Below are positions 1 to 9,263 of a DNA stretch of 64,000 nt, piece by piece. Within the stretch, counting starts at the first letter, position 1. Each line of letters opens with the position of its first letter. This DNA is from Sphingomonas endolithica (GTDB lineage Bacteria > Pseudomonadota > Alphaproteobacteria > Sphingomonadales > Sphingomonadaceae): contig NZ_CP103057.1 in the NCBI RefSeq assembly GCF_025231525.1, forward strand, positions 1,257,001-1,321,000, in the 5' to 3' direction. The notes beneath the pieces are model-generated. The model was not told where the DNA came from, searched no databases, and saw only the letters and a program-made list of their open reading frames with translations. The position numbers and the translations under genes are program-made.

Positions 1-57
1 CGACAATGCAAACTTCACCCCTTGCCATAAAAACTACCGCCCGTTACACAATGGTGG

Positions 58-85
58 TTGACGCGCCGCAGCATCGTTTTATATA
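58..85 (+). promoter_or_regulatory. Predicted sigma-70 promoter of the RND efflux operon
   Basis: TTGACG at 58-63 and TATATA at 80-85 are separated by 16 bases, a good housekeeping-type promoter. A CCG-N7-CGG pair lies just downstream (about 87-99) and could be an operator half-site pair for a TetR-type repressor; that is inference. The rest of 1-343 contains no convincing gene, so it would be a leader of roughly 250 bases before the first start codon. Confidence 0.5.
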
Positions 86-343
86 CCGCTCAGTACGGAA
101 GCCAGGTCCTGATGTGGATGCGGCAGCAGCCAGGGGAATGGCGCCGATGAGTGTAACGCCAAGCTAAAGCAATCGCGGCCGGCAACGCCCGCCGCCTCCA
201 ATTTTCAGCGACGCTCGGGAGTCAGTGCAGAGGCATTGTCCGGCAAGCGATCGATCTCGCCTTTTCGATCGGCGGCAACGCGCGGACCCTGTCCGCGGGA
301 ACCCTTCCGCTCGCTTACTCACTTCGCACGAAGGGGAAACCCC

Positions 344-736
344 ATGGCCTATCTCGATCTCGACAACATGTTCCCGGCACCTTTGGGCAGCCGCGGCACC
401 ACCCCTGCCCCGGCCCCCGGCCCGTCGGGCTTCACCGCGCTCGAATGGAGCGTCATTGCGCTCGCCAAGAACGACACGATCGGCAGCCTGGCGACGCCGG
501 GCCGCGTGTCGCGCGCGCTGGGTGGCGTGTTCGGGCTGAGCACCGCGTCGCGGCTCGCCGATCCCAAGCTGGAAGCGCTGCGCCGCATGGCGGTTCACGC
601 CTGGCGCCGGGGCTTCGCGCTGCCGATGGCGGAGATCAATCGCTTCATCGCGGCGGGCTTTGGCGAGGCGCAGATGGAGACGCTGGTCGCTAGCGTCACT
701 GGCCTGCGCGTGGCGGCGAATGGCCGGAGCGCGTAA
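344..736 (+). CDS. Conserved small protein at the head of the RND efflux operon, function unknown
   Basis: This 130-residue protein has no recognised domain. It opens with a Pro/Gly/Ala-rich segment (residues about 8-26) followed by a mostly helical, Ala/Leu/Arg-rich body. No signal peptide or membrane segment is apparent, so it is probably cytosolic. The start was chosen because a purine-rich AAGGGGAAA sits just upstream; an in-frame upstream start at 236 would only add an unconvincing Arg-rich extension. The stop is one base before the adaptor start, so it is almost certainly co-transcribed with the pump. A role tied to the pump is inferred from position only. Confidence 0.75.
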   Translation: MAYLDLDNMFPAPLGSRGTTPAPAPGPSGFTALEWSVIALAKNDTIGSLATPGRVSRALGGVFGLSTASRLADPKLEALRRMAVHAWRRGFALPMAEINRFIAAGFGEAQMETLVASVTGLRVAANGRSA

Positions 737-737
737 C

Positions 738-2012
738 ATGAACATGGTCACGCCGATCGACGCCGAGACGGCGCACGCCGAACCCTTGCGCGAGCGCGTC
801 TCCCGCATGCCGCGCTGGCAGCGCACCACGGCCATCCTGCTTCCCGTCGCGCTGCTCGGGGTGGTCGGCTACAAGGTGTTCGATTCGGACCCCGCCGTCG
901 CCGCTGCGCCGCCGCCCGCCAACGTCACCGTGGCCAGCCCGCTGGTGCGCCAGGTCAGCGAATGGGACGATTATGTCGGCCGCTTCGCGCCGAGCCGCGC
1001 GGTCGAGATCCGTCCGCGTGTCGCCGGTGAAGTGACCGGCGTGCATTTCCGCGATGGGGACATCGTGCGCGCCGGGCAATTGCTGTTCACGATCGACAAC
1101 CGTCCCTTCGCCGCGGCGCTGGCCGAGGCCCGCGCCAATGTCGCCAGTGCGGCGAGCGCGCTGGCGCTCGCCCGCACCGATCTCGGCCGGGCGCAACGCC
1201 TGGTCGCCGACGAAGCGGTCTCCGCCGGCGAGGTCGACGCACTGCGTGGTCGCGTGCAGGCGGCGGTCGCGGCACTTGCCGCCGCCAATGCCCGCGTCCG
1301 GGCGCGGGCGCTCGACGTATCGTTCACGCAGGTCCGCGCGCCGATCGGCGGGCGCATCTCGGATCGCCGTGTCGACGCCGGCAACCAGGTGGCTGGCGGC
1401 GAAGGCACCGGCGGCACGGTGCTGACCACGATCAACGCGCTCGACCCGATCTACTTCAACTTCGACGGCTCCGAGGCACTGTACCTGAAGACGCAACGCG
1501 CGCGTCAGCCTGGTGCCGCGCCCGCCGCGGTCGAGATCCAGTTGCAGGACGAGGCGGAGCATCGCTGGAAGGGCCGGCTCGACTTTACCGACAACGGGCT
1601 CGACCAGCGCTCCGGCACGATCCGCGGCCGTGCGGTGCTGGCCAATCCGGGTTACTTCCTGACGCCCGGCATGTTCGGCAACATGCGGCTGGCAAGTGCC
1701 GGCACCAAGCCCGCTCTGCTGATCCCGGACGATGCGATCCAGACCGATCAGGCACGCAAGGTCGTGCTGGTCGTGGACGGCAAGAACGTCGTCTCGCAAA
1801 AGCCGGTCGAGTTGGGGCCAGTGGTCAGCGGGTTGCGGGTGATCCGCGCCGGACTGACACCGAGCGATCGAATCGTCATCACCGGCACGCAGTTGGCGAT
1901 GCCGGGGGCGACAGTGGCACCCAAAGCCGGGCGGATCACCGCGCAAGCGGCGGGCGCTGCACCGACGGTCGCACCGCCGATTGCCGGCGAGGCGACGATC
2001 GCCTCGCGCTGA
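738..2012 (+). CDS. RND efflux periplasmic adaptor (membrane fusion) subunit
   Basis: This is the HlyD/AcrA-family adaptor that bridges the inner-membrane pump and the outer-membrane channel. A single N-terminal membrane anchor (about residues 29-46) is followed by a biotinyl-lipoyl-like half (RPRVAGEVTGVHFRDGD), an Ala-rich alpha-hairpin (about 120-180), the second lipoyl half (VRAPIGGRISDRRVDAG) and the beta-barrel and membrane-proximal domains. At 424 residues it is of normal family length. There is no lipobox; the anchor is a plain transmembrane helix, unlike AcrA. The start was chosen for its one-base spacing from the preceding stop; a second ATG lies two codons later. Confidence 0.95.
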   Translation: MNMVTPIDAETAHAEPLRERVSRMPRWQRTTAILLPVALLGVVGYKVFDSDPAVAAAPPPANVTVASPLVRQVSEWDDYVGRFAPSRAVEIRPRVAGEVTGVHFRDGDIVRAGQLLFTIDNRPFAAALAEARANVASAASALALARTDLGRAQRLVADEAVSAGEVDALRGRVQAAVAALAAANARVRARALDVSFTQVRAPIGGRISDRRVDAGNQVAGGEGTGGTVLTTINALDPIYFNFDGSEALYLKTQRARQPGAAPAAVEIQLQDEAEHRWKGRLDFTDNGLDQRSGTIRGRAVLANPGYFLTPGMFGNMRLASAGTKPALLIPDDAIQTDQARKVVLVVDGKNVVSQKPVELGPVVSGLRVIRAGLTPSDRIVITGTQLAMPGATVAPKAGRITAQAAGAAPTVAPPIAGEATIASR

Positions 2013-2030
2013 CCGCACCATGAAGGCCCC

Positions 2031-2112
2031 GTCATCCTGACGCACGTCAGGATCCAGGGTTTCGACACGATACCGCTGCTTGGCTCTGGGTCCTGACGTT
2101 CGTCAGGATGAC
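2031..2112. repeat. Palindromic REP-like element inside the efflux operon
   Basis: GTCATCCTGACGCACGTCAG near 2031 is matched in inverse by CCTGACGTTCGTCAGGATGAC ending near 2112, so RNA across the adaptor-pump gap can form a long hairpin with smaller hairpins inside each arm. The GTCATCC...GGATGAC ends resemble the element at 5372-5465. It probably affects mRNA stability or relative expression within the operon; that is inference. Confidence 0.75.
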
Positions 2113-2153
2113 AGGTTGGGTGAGCTGCGTCCTTTTTCCAAGGAAAAATCCCC

Positions 2154-5100
2154 ATGCGCTTCTCGCGCTTCTTCATCACCCGGCCGATCTTTGCCGCGGT
2201 CATTGCGGCGGTGATCACGATCATCGGTGCGATCGCCTATTTCGCGCTGCCGATCTCGCAATATCCCGATATCGTCCCGCCGACGGTGACGGTCACCGCC
2301 AGCTATCCCGGGGCCTCGGCCGAGACCGTCGCCGAGACCGTCGCGGCGCCGATCGAGCAGGAAATCAACGGCGTCGACGACATGCTGTACCAGTCGTCGC
2401 AATCGACCGGCGACGGCAACGTCACGATCACCGTCACCTTCAAATCGGGCACCGATCTGGATGCCGCGCAGGTGCTGGTGCAGAACCGCGTCGCGGTCGC
2501 GATCCCGCGCCTGCCGGAGGAAGTGCAGCGGCTCGGCGTCGTCACGCGCAAGACCTCCCCGGACTTCCTGATGGTCGTGAACCTGATCTCACCCGACAAT
2601 TCGATCGATCGCAGCTACATCTCGAACTACGCGCTGACCCAGGTCAAGGATCGCCTGGCGCGCATCGACGGCGTGGGCGACGTGCGGATGTTCGGCGCAC
2701 GCGATTATGCGATGCGGGTGTGGATCGATCCCGGCCGCGCCGCGTCGCTCGACTTGACGGCCGGCGAAATCGTCCAGGCGTTGCGCGCACAGAATATCCA
2801 GGTCGCCGCCGGATCGCTCGGCCAGCCGGGCTCGACGCCCAGCGGCAACGCCTTCCAGCTCAACATCGAGACGCAGGGCCGCCTCAAGACGCCGAGCGAG
2901 TTCGGCGACGTGGTCATCCGCACCGATCCCGACGGTCGCCAGGTCCGCGTGAGCGACGTGGCGCGCGTCGAATTGGGCGCCGCCGATTATTCCTCGAACA
3001 CCTATCTGTCGAACCAGCCGACGGTGATCCTTGCCGCCTTCCAGCGCCCGGGCTCCAACGCGCTGGCCGCCGCGCAGGCGGTCGAGCACGAGATGGACAC
3101 GATCTCGAAGACCTTCCCCAAGGGCCTCGAATATCGCGTGATCTACAATCCGACCGAGTTCATCGCCCAGTCGATCGACGCGGTCTATCACACGCTGGGC
3201 GAGGCGATCCTGCTCGTCGTGCTCGTCGTCATCGTCTTCCTGCAGAAATGGCGCGCGGCGATCATTCCGGTGGTCGCGATCCCCGTCTCGCTGATCGGCA
3301 CGATGGCGGTGCTGCTGCCGCTCGGCTACTCGCTCAACAACCTGTCTTTGTTCGGCCTGGTGTTGGCGATCGGCATCGTCGTCGACGACGCGATCGTCGT
3401 GGTCGAGAATGTCGAGCGCAACCTCTCCCGCGGCATGACGCCGCTGCAGGCGGCGCAGACGTCGATGAACGAAGTGTCGGGCGCATTGGTCGCGATCGTG
3501 CTGGTGCTGCTCGCGGTGTTCCTGCCGACCTTGTTCCTCAACGGGCTGTCGGGTGCCTTCTACAAGCAGTTCGCGGTGACCATCTCGGTCGCCACCGCAA
3601 TCTCGCTGCTCATCTCGCTCACGCTGTCGCCGGCGCTCGCCGCCTTGCTGCTGAAGGAGCATGATGGCCCGGCCAAGGGTCGCTTCGGCCGGATCACCAA
3701 GCGCGGTGCCGACTGGTTCAACCATGGTTTCGAACGGCTGAGCGACCGCTATTCCAAGCTGACCCGCGCTCTGGTCGTGCGGCCCAAGCGCATGATGGTG
3801 ACCTATGCCGGGCTGATCGCCGCGACGATCGGCATGTTCTGGGTGACCCCGGTGGGCTTCATCCCGGCACAGGACCAGGGCTATTTCCTGACCGTGATCC
3901 AGCTGCCGCCGGGCTCGTCGCTCGAGCGCACCGATGAAGTGATGCGCAAGGTCGTCGCGCGCATCCTGCCGATCAAGGGCGTGAAGGGCTCGGTCATGCT
4001 GGCCGGCTTCGACGGCCCGTCGCAGACGCTCGCGCCCAATAGCGCCGCAGCCTACGTTCCCCTGATGTCGTTCGAGGAACGCGCGAAGCTCGGCGTCACT
4101 TATGCCGGGATCATGAACGAGGCGCGTACCCGCACCGCCGACATCAACGAGGCGATGTTGCTGGTGGTGCCACCGCCGCTCATCCAGGGCATCGGCTCGG
4201 CCGGCGGCTATCGGATGATGGTGCAGGATCGCGGCGAGCATGGCTATGCCGAGCTCGGCAAGACCGCCTTCGGTCTGATCGGCGAGGCCAACAAGACGCC
4301 CGGCCTCAGCCAGATCTATACCTTCTTCAACACCGCCACGCCGCGCGTCTTTGCCGATATCGACCGGCGCAAGGCGAACCTGCTCGGCATCCCGCCGGAG
4401 CGCGTGTTCGAGGCGCTCAACGTCTATCTCGGCTCGACCTTCGTCAACGACTTCAACATGCTCGGCCGCACCTACCGCGTCACCGCGCAGGCGGACACGC
4501 AGTTCCGATCGAGCGAGGCGGATATCGCCAACCTCAAGACCCGGTCGAACTCGGGCGCGATGGTGCCGATCGGATCGGTGTCGACCTTCGAGAACAAGAC
4601 CGGCCCGTACCGCGTGACGCGCTACAATCTGTTCCCGGCCGTGGAGGTCGATGGCGATACCGCGCCGGGCTACAGCTCCGGCCGCTCGCTGGACACGATG
4701 GACCAGCTCGCGAGCAAATTGCCCGCCGGTTATAGCGGGGAATGGACCGGCATTGCCTTCCAGCAGAAGATGGCCGGCAGCACCGCCGGGCTGGTCTTCG
4801 GACTGGCGGTCCTGTTCGTCTTCCTCGTGCTGGCGGCGCAATATGAAAGCCTGACGATGCCGCTGGCGATCATCCTGATCGTGCCGATGTGCCTGCTCGC
4901 CGCGATGGCGGGGGTGAACCTCAGGGGCATGGACAACAATGTCCTCACCCAGATCGGCTTGGTCGTGCTGATCGCGCTGGCTGCCAAGAACGCGATCCTC
5001 GTGGTCGAATTCGCCAAGCAGGGCGAGGATGAGGATGGATTGTCGCCGGTCGATGCGGCGGTCCGCGCCGCGCGCGACCGCCTGCGGCCGATCCTGATGA

Positions 5101-5345
5101 CCTCGTTCGCGTTCATCCTGGGTGCCGTGCCGCTGCTGATCGCGACCGGCGCGGGTGCCGAGCTTCGCCAGGCGCTCGGCACCGCGGTGTTCTTCGGGAT
5201 GGTCGGCGTCACCGGCTTTGGGCTGCTCTTCACGCCGACCTTCTACGTCGTCGCCCGGGGGCTGGCCAAAAGGTTCGAGCGTCGTGCGCCGGAGACAGCA
5301 CACGCCGCGCCGCACGCCGGGCCCCATCCCCAGCCAGCCGAATAG
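2154..5345 (+). CDS. RND multidrug efflux pump, inner-membrane permease (HAE1 family, MexF-like)
   Basis: This proton-driven trimeric antiporter exports drugs or lipophilic compounds from the periplasm and inner membrane. The N-terminus (FSRFFITRPIFAAVIA) and LPISQYPDIVPPTV motif are typical of HAE1 pumps. Transmembrane helix 4 keeps the proton-relay Asp pair (GIVVDDAIVVVENVE), and helix 10 keeps the essential Lys (LAAKNAILVVEFAK). At 1063 residues it is full length. The phrase RLGVVTRKTSPDFLMVV looks closer to MexF/BpeF than to AcrB, from memory. It forms a tripartite system with the flanking adaptor and outer-membrane factor. The substrate cannot be read from sequence. Confidence 0.97.
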   Translation: MRFSRFFITRPIFAAVIAAVITIIGAIAYFALPISQYPDIVPPTVTVTASYPGASAETVAETVAAPIEQEINGVDDMLYQSSQSTGDGNVTITVTFKSGTDLDAAQVLVQNRVAVAIPRLPEEVQRLGVVTRKTSPDFLMVVNLISPDNSIDRSYISNYALTQVKDRLARIDGVGDVRMFGARDYAMRVWIDPGRAASLDLTAGEIVQALRAQNIQVAAGSLGQPGSTPSGNAFQLNIETQGRLKTPSEFGDVVIRTDPDGRQVRVSDVARVELGAADYSSNTYLSNQPTVILAAFQRPGSNALAAAQAVEHEMDTISKTFPKGLEYRVIYNPTEFIAQSIDAVYHTLGEAILLVVLVVIVFLQKWRAAIIPVVAIPVSLIGTMAVLLPLGYSLNNLSLFGLVLAIGIVVDDAIVVVENVERNLSRGMTPLQAAQTSMNEVSGALVAIVLVLLAVFLPTLFLNGLSGAFYKQFAVTISVATAISLLISLTLSPALAALLLKEHDGPAKGRFGRITKRGADWFNHGFERLSDRYSKLTRALVVRPKRMMVTYAGLIAATIGMFWVTPVGFIPAQDQGYFLTVIQLPPGSSLERTDEVMRKVVARILPIKGVKGSVMLAGFDGPSQTLAPNSAAAYVPLMSFEERAKLGVTYAGIMNEARTRTADINEAMLLVVPPPLIQGIGSAGGYRMMVQDRGEHGYAELGKTAFGLIGEANKTPGLSQIYTFFNTATPRVFADIDRRKANLLGIPPERVFEALNVYLGSTFVNDFNMLGRTYRVTAQADTQFRSSEADIANLKTRSNSGAMVPIGSVSTFENKTGPYRVTRYNLFPAVEVDGDTAPGYSSGRSLDTMDQLASKLPAGYSGEWTGIAFQQKMAGSTAGLVFGLAVLFVFLVLAAQYESLTMPLAIILIVPMCLLAAMAGVNLRGMDNNVLTQIGLVVLIALAAKNAILVVEFAKQGEDEDGLSPVDAAVRAARDRLRPILMTSFAFILGAVPLLIATGAGAELRQALGTAVFFGMVGVTGFGLLFTPTFYVVARGLAKRFERRAPETAHAAPHAGPHPQPAE

Positions 5346-5371
5346 GCCCTGCTGATGGCACTCCACCAAAC

Positions 5372-5465
5372 GTCATCCCCGCGCAGGCGGGGATCCATAG
5401 CCTCAGCCGTCCGGCCAAGAAGCGCGACGTCAGCCACTATGGATTCCTGCCTGCGCGGGAATGAC
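5372..5465. repeat. REP-like palindrome (GTCATCCCCGCGCAGG family), copy 1
   Basis: An outer inverted repeat, GTCATCCCCGCGCAGGCGGG against its near-complement ending in GGGAATGAC, encloses a short variable centre. A second copy is at 43663-43756. It lies between the pump and outer-membrane-factor genes, so it would be transcribed as a hairpin within the operon. The two copies show this is a dispersed family rather than a gene-specific attenuator. Confidence 0.85.
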
Positions 5466-5510
5466 GGCGAAATTGGCCGCAATGGCCCGATCACCAACAG
5501 GACACACAGC

Positions 5511-6908
5511 ATGAAGTCCCTCCTGCTCGCCAGTCTCTCCGCGCTGACGCTTGCCGCCTGCGCCGCCGGGCCGAACTATGTCGCGCCGATCACCCCACCC
5601 ACGGCCGCCGCTCCGTTCGTCACCGCCAACGCTGCGACCGTGACCAGCCCGGCGGACGACAGCTGGTGGCGGATGTATAACGATCCGGTGCTCGACGGCC
5701 TAGTACGCGATGCGCTGGCCGCCAATACCGACATCCGGGTGGCGGTGGCGCGGCTCGATCGCGCCCGCGCATCGTTGCGCGGCGCACGCAGCGATCGCGA
5801 GCCGCAAGTGAATATCGGCGCGAGCGGCAGTTATGGCCGCACCTCGCAACTCCAGTCGTTCCAGGGCATCGACCGCGAACGCGCGACCTATGATGCCGCG
5901 CTGGACGTGAGCTACGAAGTCGATCTCGCCGGCCGCGTGCGCCGCAATATCGAGGCCGCACGTGGCGATGTCGGCGCGGCGCAAGCGGATGCCGATGCGG
6001 TGCGCGTGGCGATCGTCGCCGACACCACCCGCGCCTATGTCGATGCCGCCTCGGCCGCCGAGCGCCAGGCGGTGGCCGAACGCATCGTCGATCTGCTCGG
6101 CAAGTCGGCGACGCTGACGAACAAGCGAGTCGAGGCCGGACGTGCCGCGAAATTCGATTATGTGCGCATCGCCACGTTGCGCGACCAGCGCGCGGCACTC
6201 GTGCCGGCGATCGCGGCCGAGCGTCAGGCGGCGCTGTTTCGCCTGGCCACGCTGACCGGACGCACGCCGCAGGAGCTGCCGACGGTGGCAGCGGCGCGCA
6301 CGACCACGCCGCGACTCGTCCGTCCGATCCCGGTCGGCGACGGCGCCGCATTGCTTGCCCGCCGTCCGGACATTCGCGCGGCCGAACGCCGCCTGGCCGC
6401 CGCCACCGCGCGGATCGGTGTCGCGACCTCCGAACTCTATCCGCAGATTTCGCTCGGCGGTTCGATCGGCTCGACCGCGGCCAATCTGGGCGACGTGTTC
6501 ACCGGCGGTGCGGTCCGCTGGCTGCTCGGGCCGCTGCTCAACTGGTCGGTCAACCAGTCCGCCGCGCGCGCGCGCATCGCCGCCAGCGAAGCCGACACGC
6601 GCGGCGCACTCGCCAGGTTCGACGGCCAGATCCTCACCGCGCTCGAGGAGACCGAGACCGCGCTGTCGACCTATGCGCGCGAACTCGACCGCCGCACGCA
6701 ATTGCAATCGGCGCGCGACAATGCCGCGATCGCCGCGCGCATCACCCGCGCCCGTCAGCGCGAGGGGCAGATCGACTTTCTCGACGTGCTGGATGCCGAA
6801 CGCACCTTTGCCGATACCGACGCCGATCTGGCGACGGCGGACGCGCGCATCGCCGACGCGCAGATCGACCTGTTCCGGGCGCTGGGCGGCGGCTGGCAGG
6901 CCGGCTGA
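5511..6908 (+). CDS. RND efflux outer-membrane factor lipoprotein (NodT/OprM family)
   Basis: This is the trimeric outer-membrane channel of the tripartite pump. The lipoprotein signal MKSLLLASLSALTLAAC places the acylated Cys at residue 17, followed by the family's GPNYVAP motif. Two repeated OEP domains follow, with ARRPDIRAAERRLAAATARI near the middle (about residue 290) and FLDVLDAERT in the C-terminal repeat. At 465 residues it is full length. In-frame sequence extends upstream to 5355, but this part is the REP element, so the start with the signal peptide is clearly right. Confidence 0.95.
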   Translation: MKSLLLASLSALTLAACAAGPNYVAPITPPTAAAPFVTANAATVTSPADDSWWRMYNDPVLDGLVRDALAANTDIRVAVARLDRARASLRGARSDREPQVNIGASGSYGRTSQLQSFQGIDRERATYDAALDVSYEVDLAGRVRRNIEAARGDVGAAQADADAVRVAIVADTTRAYVDAASAAERQAVAERIVDLLGKSATLTNKRVEAGRAAKFDYVRIATLRDQRAALVPAIAAERQAALFRLATLTGRTPQELPTVAAARTTTPRLVRPIPVGDGAALLARRPDIRAAERRLAAATARIGVATSELYPQISLGGSIGSTAANLGDVFTGGAVRWLLGPLLNWSVNQSAARARIAASEADTRGALARFDGQILTALEETETALSTYARELDRRTQLQSARDNAAIAARITRARQREGQIDFLDVLDAERTFADTDADLATADARIADAQIDLFRALGGGWQAG

Positions 6909-6972
6909 GGGTTGGATGAGCTGATACCGACCGGTTCATGTCGGGCGATGGCGAGGCGCGGGCTGGGTGCAG

Positions 6973-7000
6973 GTGTCTCGACTTCGCTCGACACGAACGG
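6973..7000. repeat. Half copy of the GTGTCGAGC-type palindrome
   Basis: GTGTCTCGACTTCGCTCGAC followed by ACGAACGG is one arm of the palindrome present in full at 21861-21925 and 36738-36807. The opposite arm is missing here. It lies 53 bases before the large 148-bp element in the same 314-base gap (6909-7222). That gap contains no gene. Confidence 0.7.
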
Positions 7001-7053
7001 ACGGGATTTACCAAGTCAGCGCGCCAAGGTCCGGATCTGACGTAGCGCCACCC

Positions 7054-7201
7054 CCCGTTCGTCCTGAGTAGCCATCGAGTAGCCCGCAGGGCGTATCGAG
7101 AGGGCGTATCGCAGGACACGCGCCCGCGCGCTCCAAGGTGCTTCGATACGAGCCCTTGATACGCGCTTCGCGCTACTCGGTCTCCACTCAGCACGAACGG
7201 G
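7054..7201. repeat. Cloverleaf intergenic repeat, copy 1 of 3
   Basis: This 148-bp imperfect palindrome begins CCCGTTCGTCCTGAGTAG and ends CTCAGCACGAACGGG. Copies 2 and 3 are at 36968-37116 and 56932-57079 in the same orientation. Within the arms are two small hairpins, here GCCC-GCA-GGGC and GCGC-TTC-GCGC, which face each other when the long arms pair, giving a four-way junction. It lies between convergent genes (outer-membrane factor and PepSY protein), where it could also act as a bidirectional transcription stop. Confidence 0.9.
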
Positions 7202-7222
7202 TACAGGTGAAGTCGGTCAACT

Positions 7223-8701
7223 CTAGCTGGAAGGCCGGGAACCAGCGCCTGCCTCCCGGCCCTCACCCGCCTGGAACCGCCGCAACACGACCAGCGACAA
7301 CAGCGCCCCCAGCACCATCACGGCATCCAGGGCCAATATCGCCGGCGCAGCCGGCCGCAGGATGATCGCGTGGCCCAGTCCGGTTGCGATCAGGCAGGCG
7401 AGCAACACAGTGCGCAATTGCTCGGGCACGATCCACAGCGGTCGTGCAACCGCCACCGCCAAGCCGGCCGCGAGCAACCCCCAGAACGCCGCTACCAAGA
7501 ACGCATCCGGGCCAGCCACGCCGCGCAGCCATGCGGTCCAGACCAGCGCCAGCGGCGTCCCCCAGATCACCACCGCCCAGCACGCCTCCAGCCGATCGCT
7601 GCCCATGCCGCGCCGCCGCCGCTTGCCCAGCCACAAGGTCGTGCCGGTCGAGGTGATCACGCACAGCGCCAGGCCGAGCAGCAGATAGGCGATCTCGACC
7701 GGCAGCCCGCCGAAATTGCCGAAATGCAGGTTGTAGGTCGAGGCGGCGAACTGCTGGCCCCACGGCCCGTTGGTCAGACCGACCGGACCTTGCCAGCGGC
7801 CCGCCGCATCGAAGCGATAATCCTCGCCATAGACCAGCCGCCGCGGCAGTGCCGCCAGGATCTGGATATGCTGCCCGCGCGTGCCGGGATCGTGGACGAT
7901 GACATAGGTCGGCATGGCCGCCGGCACGCGCGCGTGCAGCGTCGCCAGTGCCGTGGCGATGTTCGCCAGCGGCGCAGCATTGGCGTCCGGCATGCCCTCC
8001 GGGCCATAGATCGGGGCGTAGATCTTTTCGAGATTGCCGCCGGTATAGGCCTTGGCCAACACGCTATAGCCCACGCCGCTCAGTCCGATGAACGCCCCGG
8101 TCAGCGTGACCGCGAGCGCGAAGGGCAACGTCCACACGCCGAGCCGGTTGTGCCAGTCGGCGCGCGCGATCTGCGGATCGTGCCGGGTGCGCAGCCAGAA
8201 GGCGTCGCGCAGGATGCGCGGATGCGCGAGCACGCCGGTGATGAGCAACGCGGCCAGCGCCACGCCCAGCGCGCCGACCAGCAACATCCCCCAGGTCGCC
8301 GGCAGGTGCAGATATTCGTGCAGTCCGATGACCATTTCGGTCCAGCTATGCGCCTCGCGTCCGGCCACGCGACCCTGCCCGTCGACATACCAGCCGCCAT
8401 GGTCGGTGGTCGCAACCGCACGTGGCAGGTCCGCATTCGGCATGCGGAGATAGAGGTGCGTCGTGCGCGGCTTGCCCGCGTCTTGGGCGATCGCCGCCGC
8501 TACTCCCGCCTGCGCCGCGCTGGGCGTCAGCGCGGTCACCTCAGCGATGGTCGGCTGTTCCCAGCGCTGCCAGCGATCGTGGATCACCACGACCGCGCCG
8601 GTCAGCGAGACGATGTAGAGCAACGCGCCGGCGAGCAGCCCGATCGCGGCATGGCCGCCGAGCGCACGCTGCACCAGGGTCTGGGGTTGGGGAGCGGGCA
8701 T
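7223..8701 (-). CDS. PepSY-associated transmembrane protein of an iron-type locus
   Basis: This 492-residue inner-membrane protein belongs to the PepSY_TM (PiuB-like) family, often encoded beside siderophore receptors. Visible hydrophobic segments are near residues 14-35 (AAIGLLAGALLYIVSLTG), 130-170, 195-225 and several towards the C-terminus. His-containing motifs typical of the family are WTEMVIGLHEYLHLP and ADWHNRLGVWTLPFA. Its ATG overlaps the stop of the upstream gene by one base (TGATG), so the two are translationally coupled. Family members are proposed to act in ferric-siderophore reduction or transport; the exact role here is unknown. The usual partner receptor upstream is reduced to a remnant. 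Confidence 0.85.
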   Translation of the reverse strand: MPAPQPQTLVQRALGGHAAIGLLAGALLYIVSLTGAVVVIHDRWQRWEQPTIAEVTALTPSAAQAGVAAAIAQDAGKPRTTHLYLRMPNADLPRAVATTDHGGWYVDGQGRVAGREAHSWTEMVIGLHEYLHLPATWGMLLVGALGVALAALLITGVLAHPRILRDAFWLRTRHDPQIARADWHNRLGVWTLPFALAVTLTGAFIGLSGVGYSVLAKAYTGGNLEKIYAPIYGPEGMPDANAAPLANIATALATLHARVPAAMPTYVIVHDPGTRGQHIQILAALPRRLVYGEDYRFDAAGRWQGPVGLTNGPWGQQFAASTYNLHFGNFGGLPVEIAYLLLGLALCVITSTGTTLWLGKRRRRGMGSDRLEACWAVVIWGTPLALVWTAWLRGVAGPDAFLVAAFWGLLAAGLAVAVARPLWIVPEQLRTVLLACLIATGLGHAIILRPAAPAILALDAVMVLGALLSLVVLRRFQAGEGREAGAGSRPSS

Positions 8702-9243
8702 CAGGACAGGCTCCACAGGATCGTGCCGAGAATGGCTGCGCCGGCGGGCGGCGCGATCATCCGCATCGCCGTGGCGCGCGTCATCTGCCACGCCATCAGC
8801 ACGCCCCATAGCACAGGCTGGAGGAACAGCGTCAGCGCGAGCGCATCCGCCTCGCCAGCGCCGGCCCGACGCGCCAGCGCCTGCATGCCGAAAGTGAGCC
8901 ACTGCGCCGCCACGAAGCCGATCGGGACGACGAGCACGAATACGAACAATCTCCGGGCGATGTCGGCCGGCCGATGCGGCAGCGTGATCGAGGGTATGGT
9001 ACGCGCGGGCCGGCGCACCTTGACGGGTGAGCGCCATCCGGTGTGCAGCACGAGGGCGATCGCGACGGCCATGCCGGCCACCGCACCCACCGCCACCCCC
9101 CATGCGCCATCGTTCGCCGCCAGCAGGAACAGCCCGCCGACGCCCAATGCCCAGCCGAGAGGCGCGACGCCACGGCGGCCCGACCAGCCGAGCCGCACCA
9201 ACAGCATCGCGGCCATGATCGTGACGAGCCCCAGGATGATCAC
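8701..9243 (-). CDS. Small multi-pass membrane protein of the iron-type locus
   Basis: This 180-residue protein has about five hydrophobic segments (for example residues 1-15, 28-41, 46-66, 93-112, 138-150) and no soluble domain. It sits between the receptor remnant, 20 bases upstream, and the PepSY gene, with which it overlaps by one base. Small membrane proteins of this kind commonly accompany PepSY/TonB-receptor operons in Proteobacteria. I do not recognise a named family with confidence. Function is inferred only from context (ferric-siderophore handling). Confidence 0.8.
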   Translation of the reverse strand: MIILGLVTIMAAMLLVRLGWSGRRGVAPLGWALGVGGLFLLAANDGAWGVAVGAVAGMAVAIALVLHTGWRSPVKVRRPARTIPSITLPHRPADIARRLFVFVLVVPIGFVAAQWLTFGMQALARRAGAGEADALALTLFLQPVLWGVLMAWQMTRATAMRMIAPPAGAAILGTILWSLS

Positions 9244-9263
9244 GCCAGCGCCCCCGCCGCGGA

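Noticed and set aside
5355..5510. N-terminal extension of the outer-membrane factor
   Set aside because: This stretch is the translated REP element; the lipoprotein signal begins at 5511.
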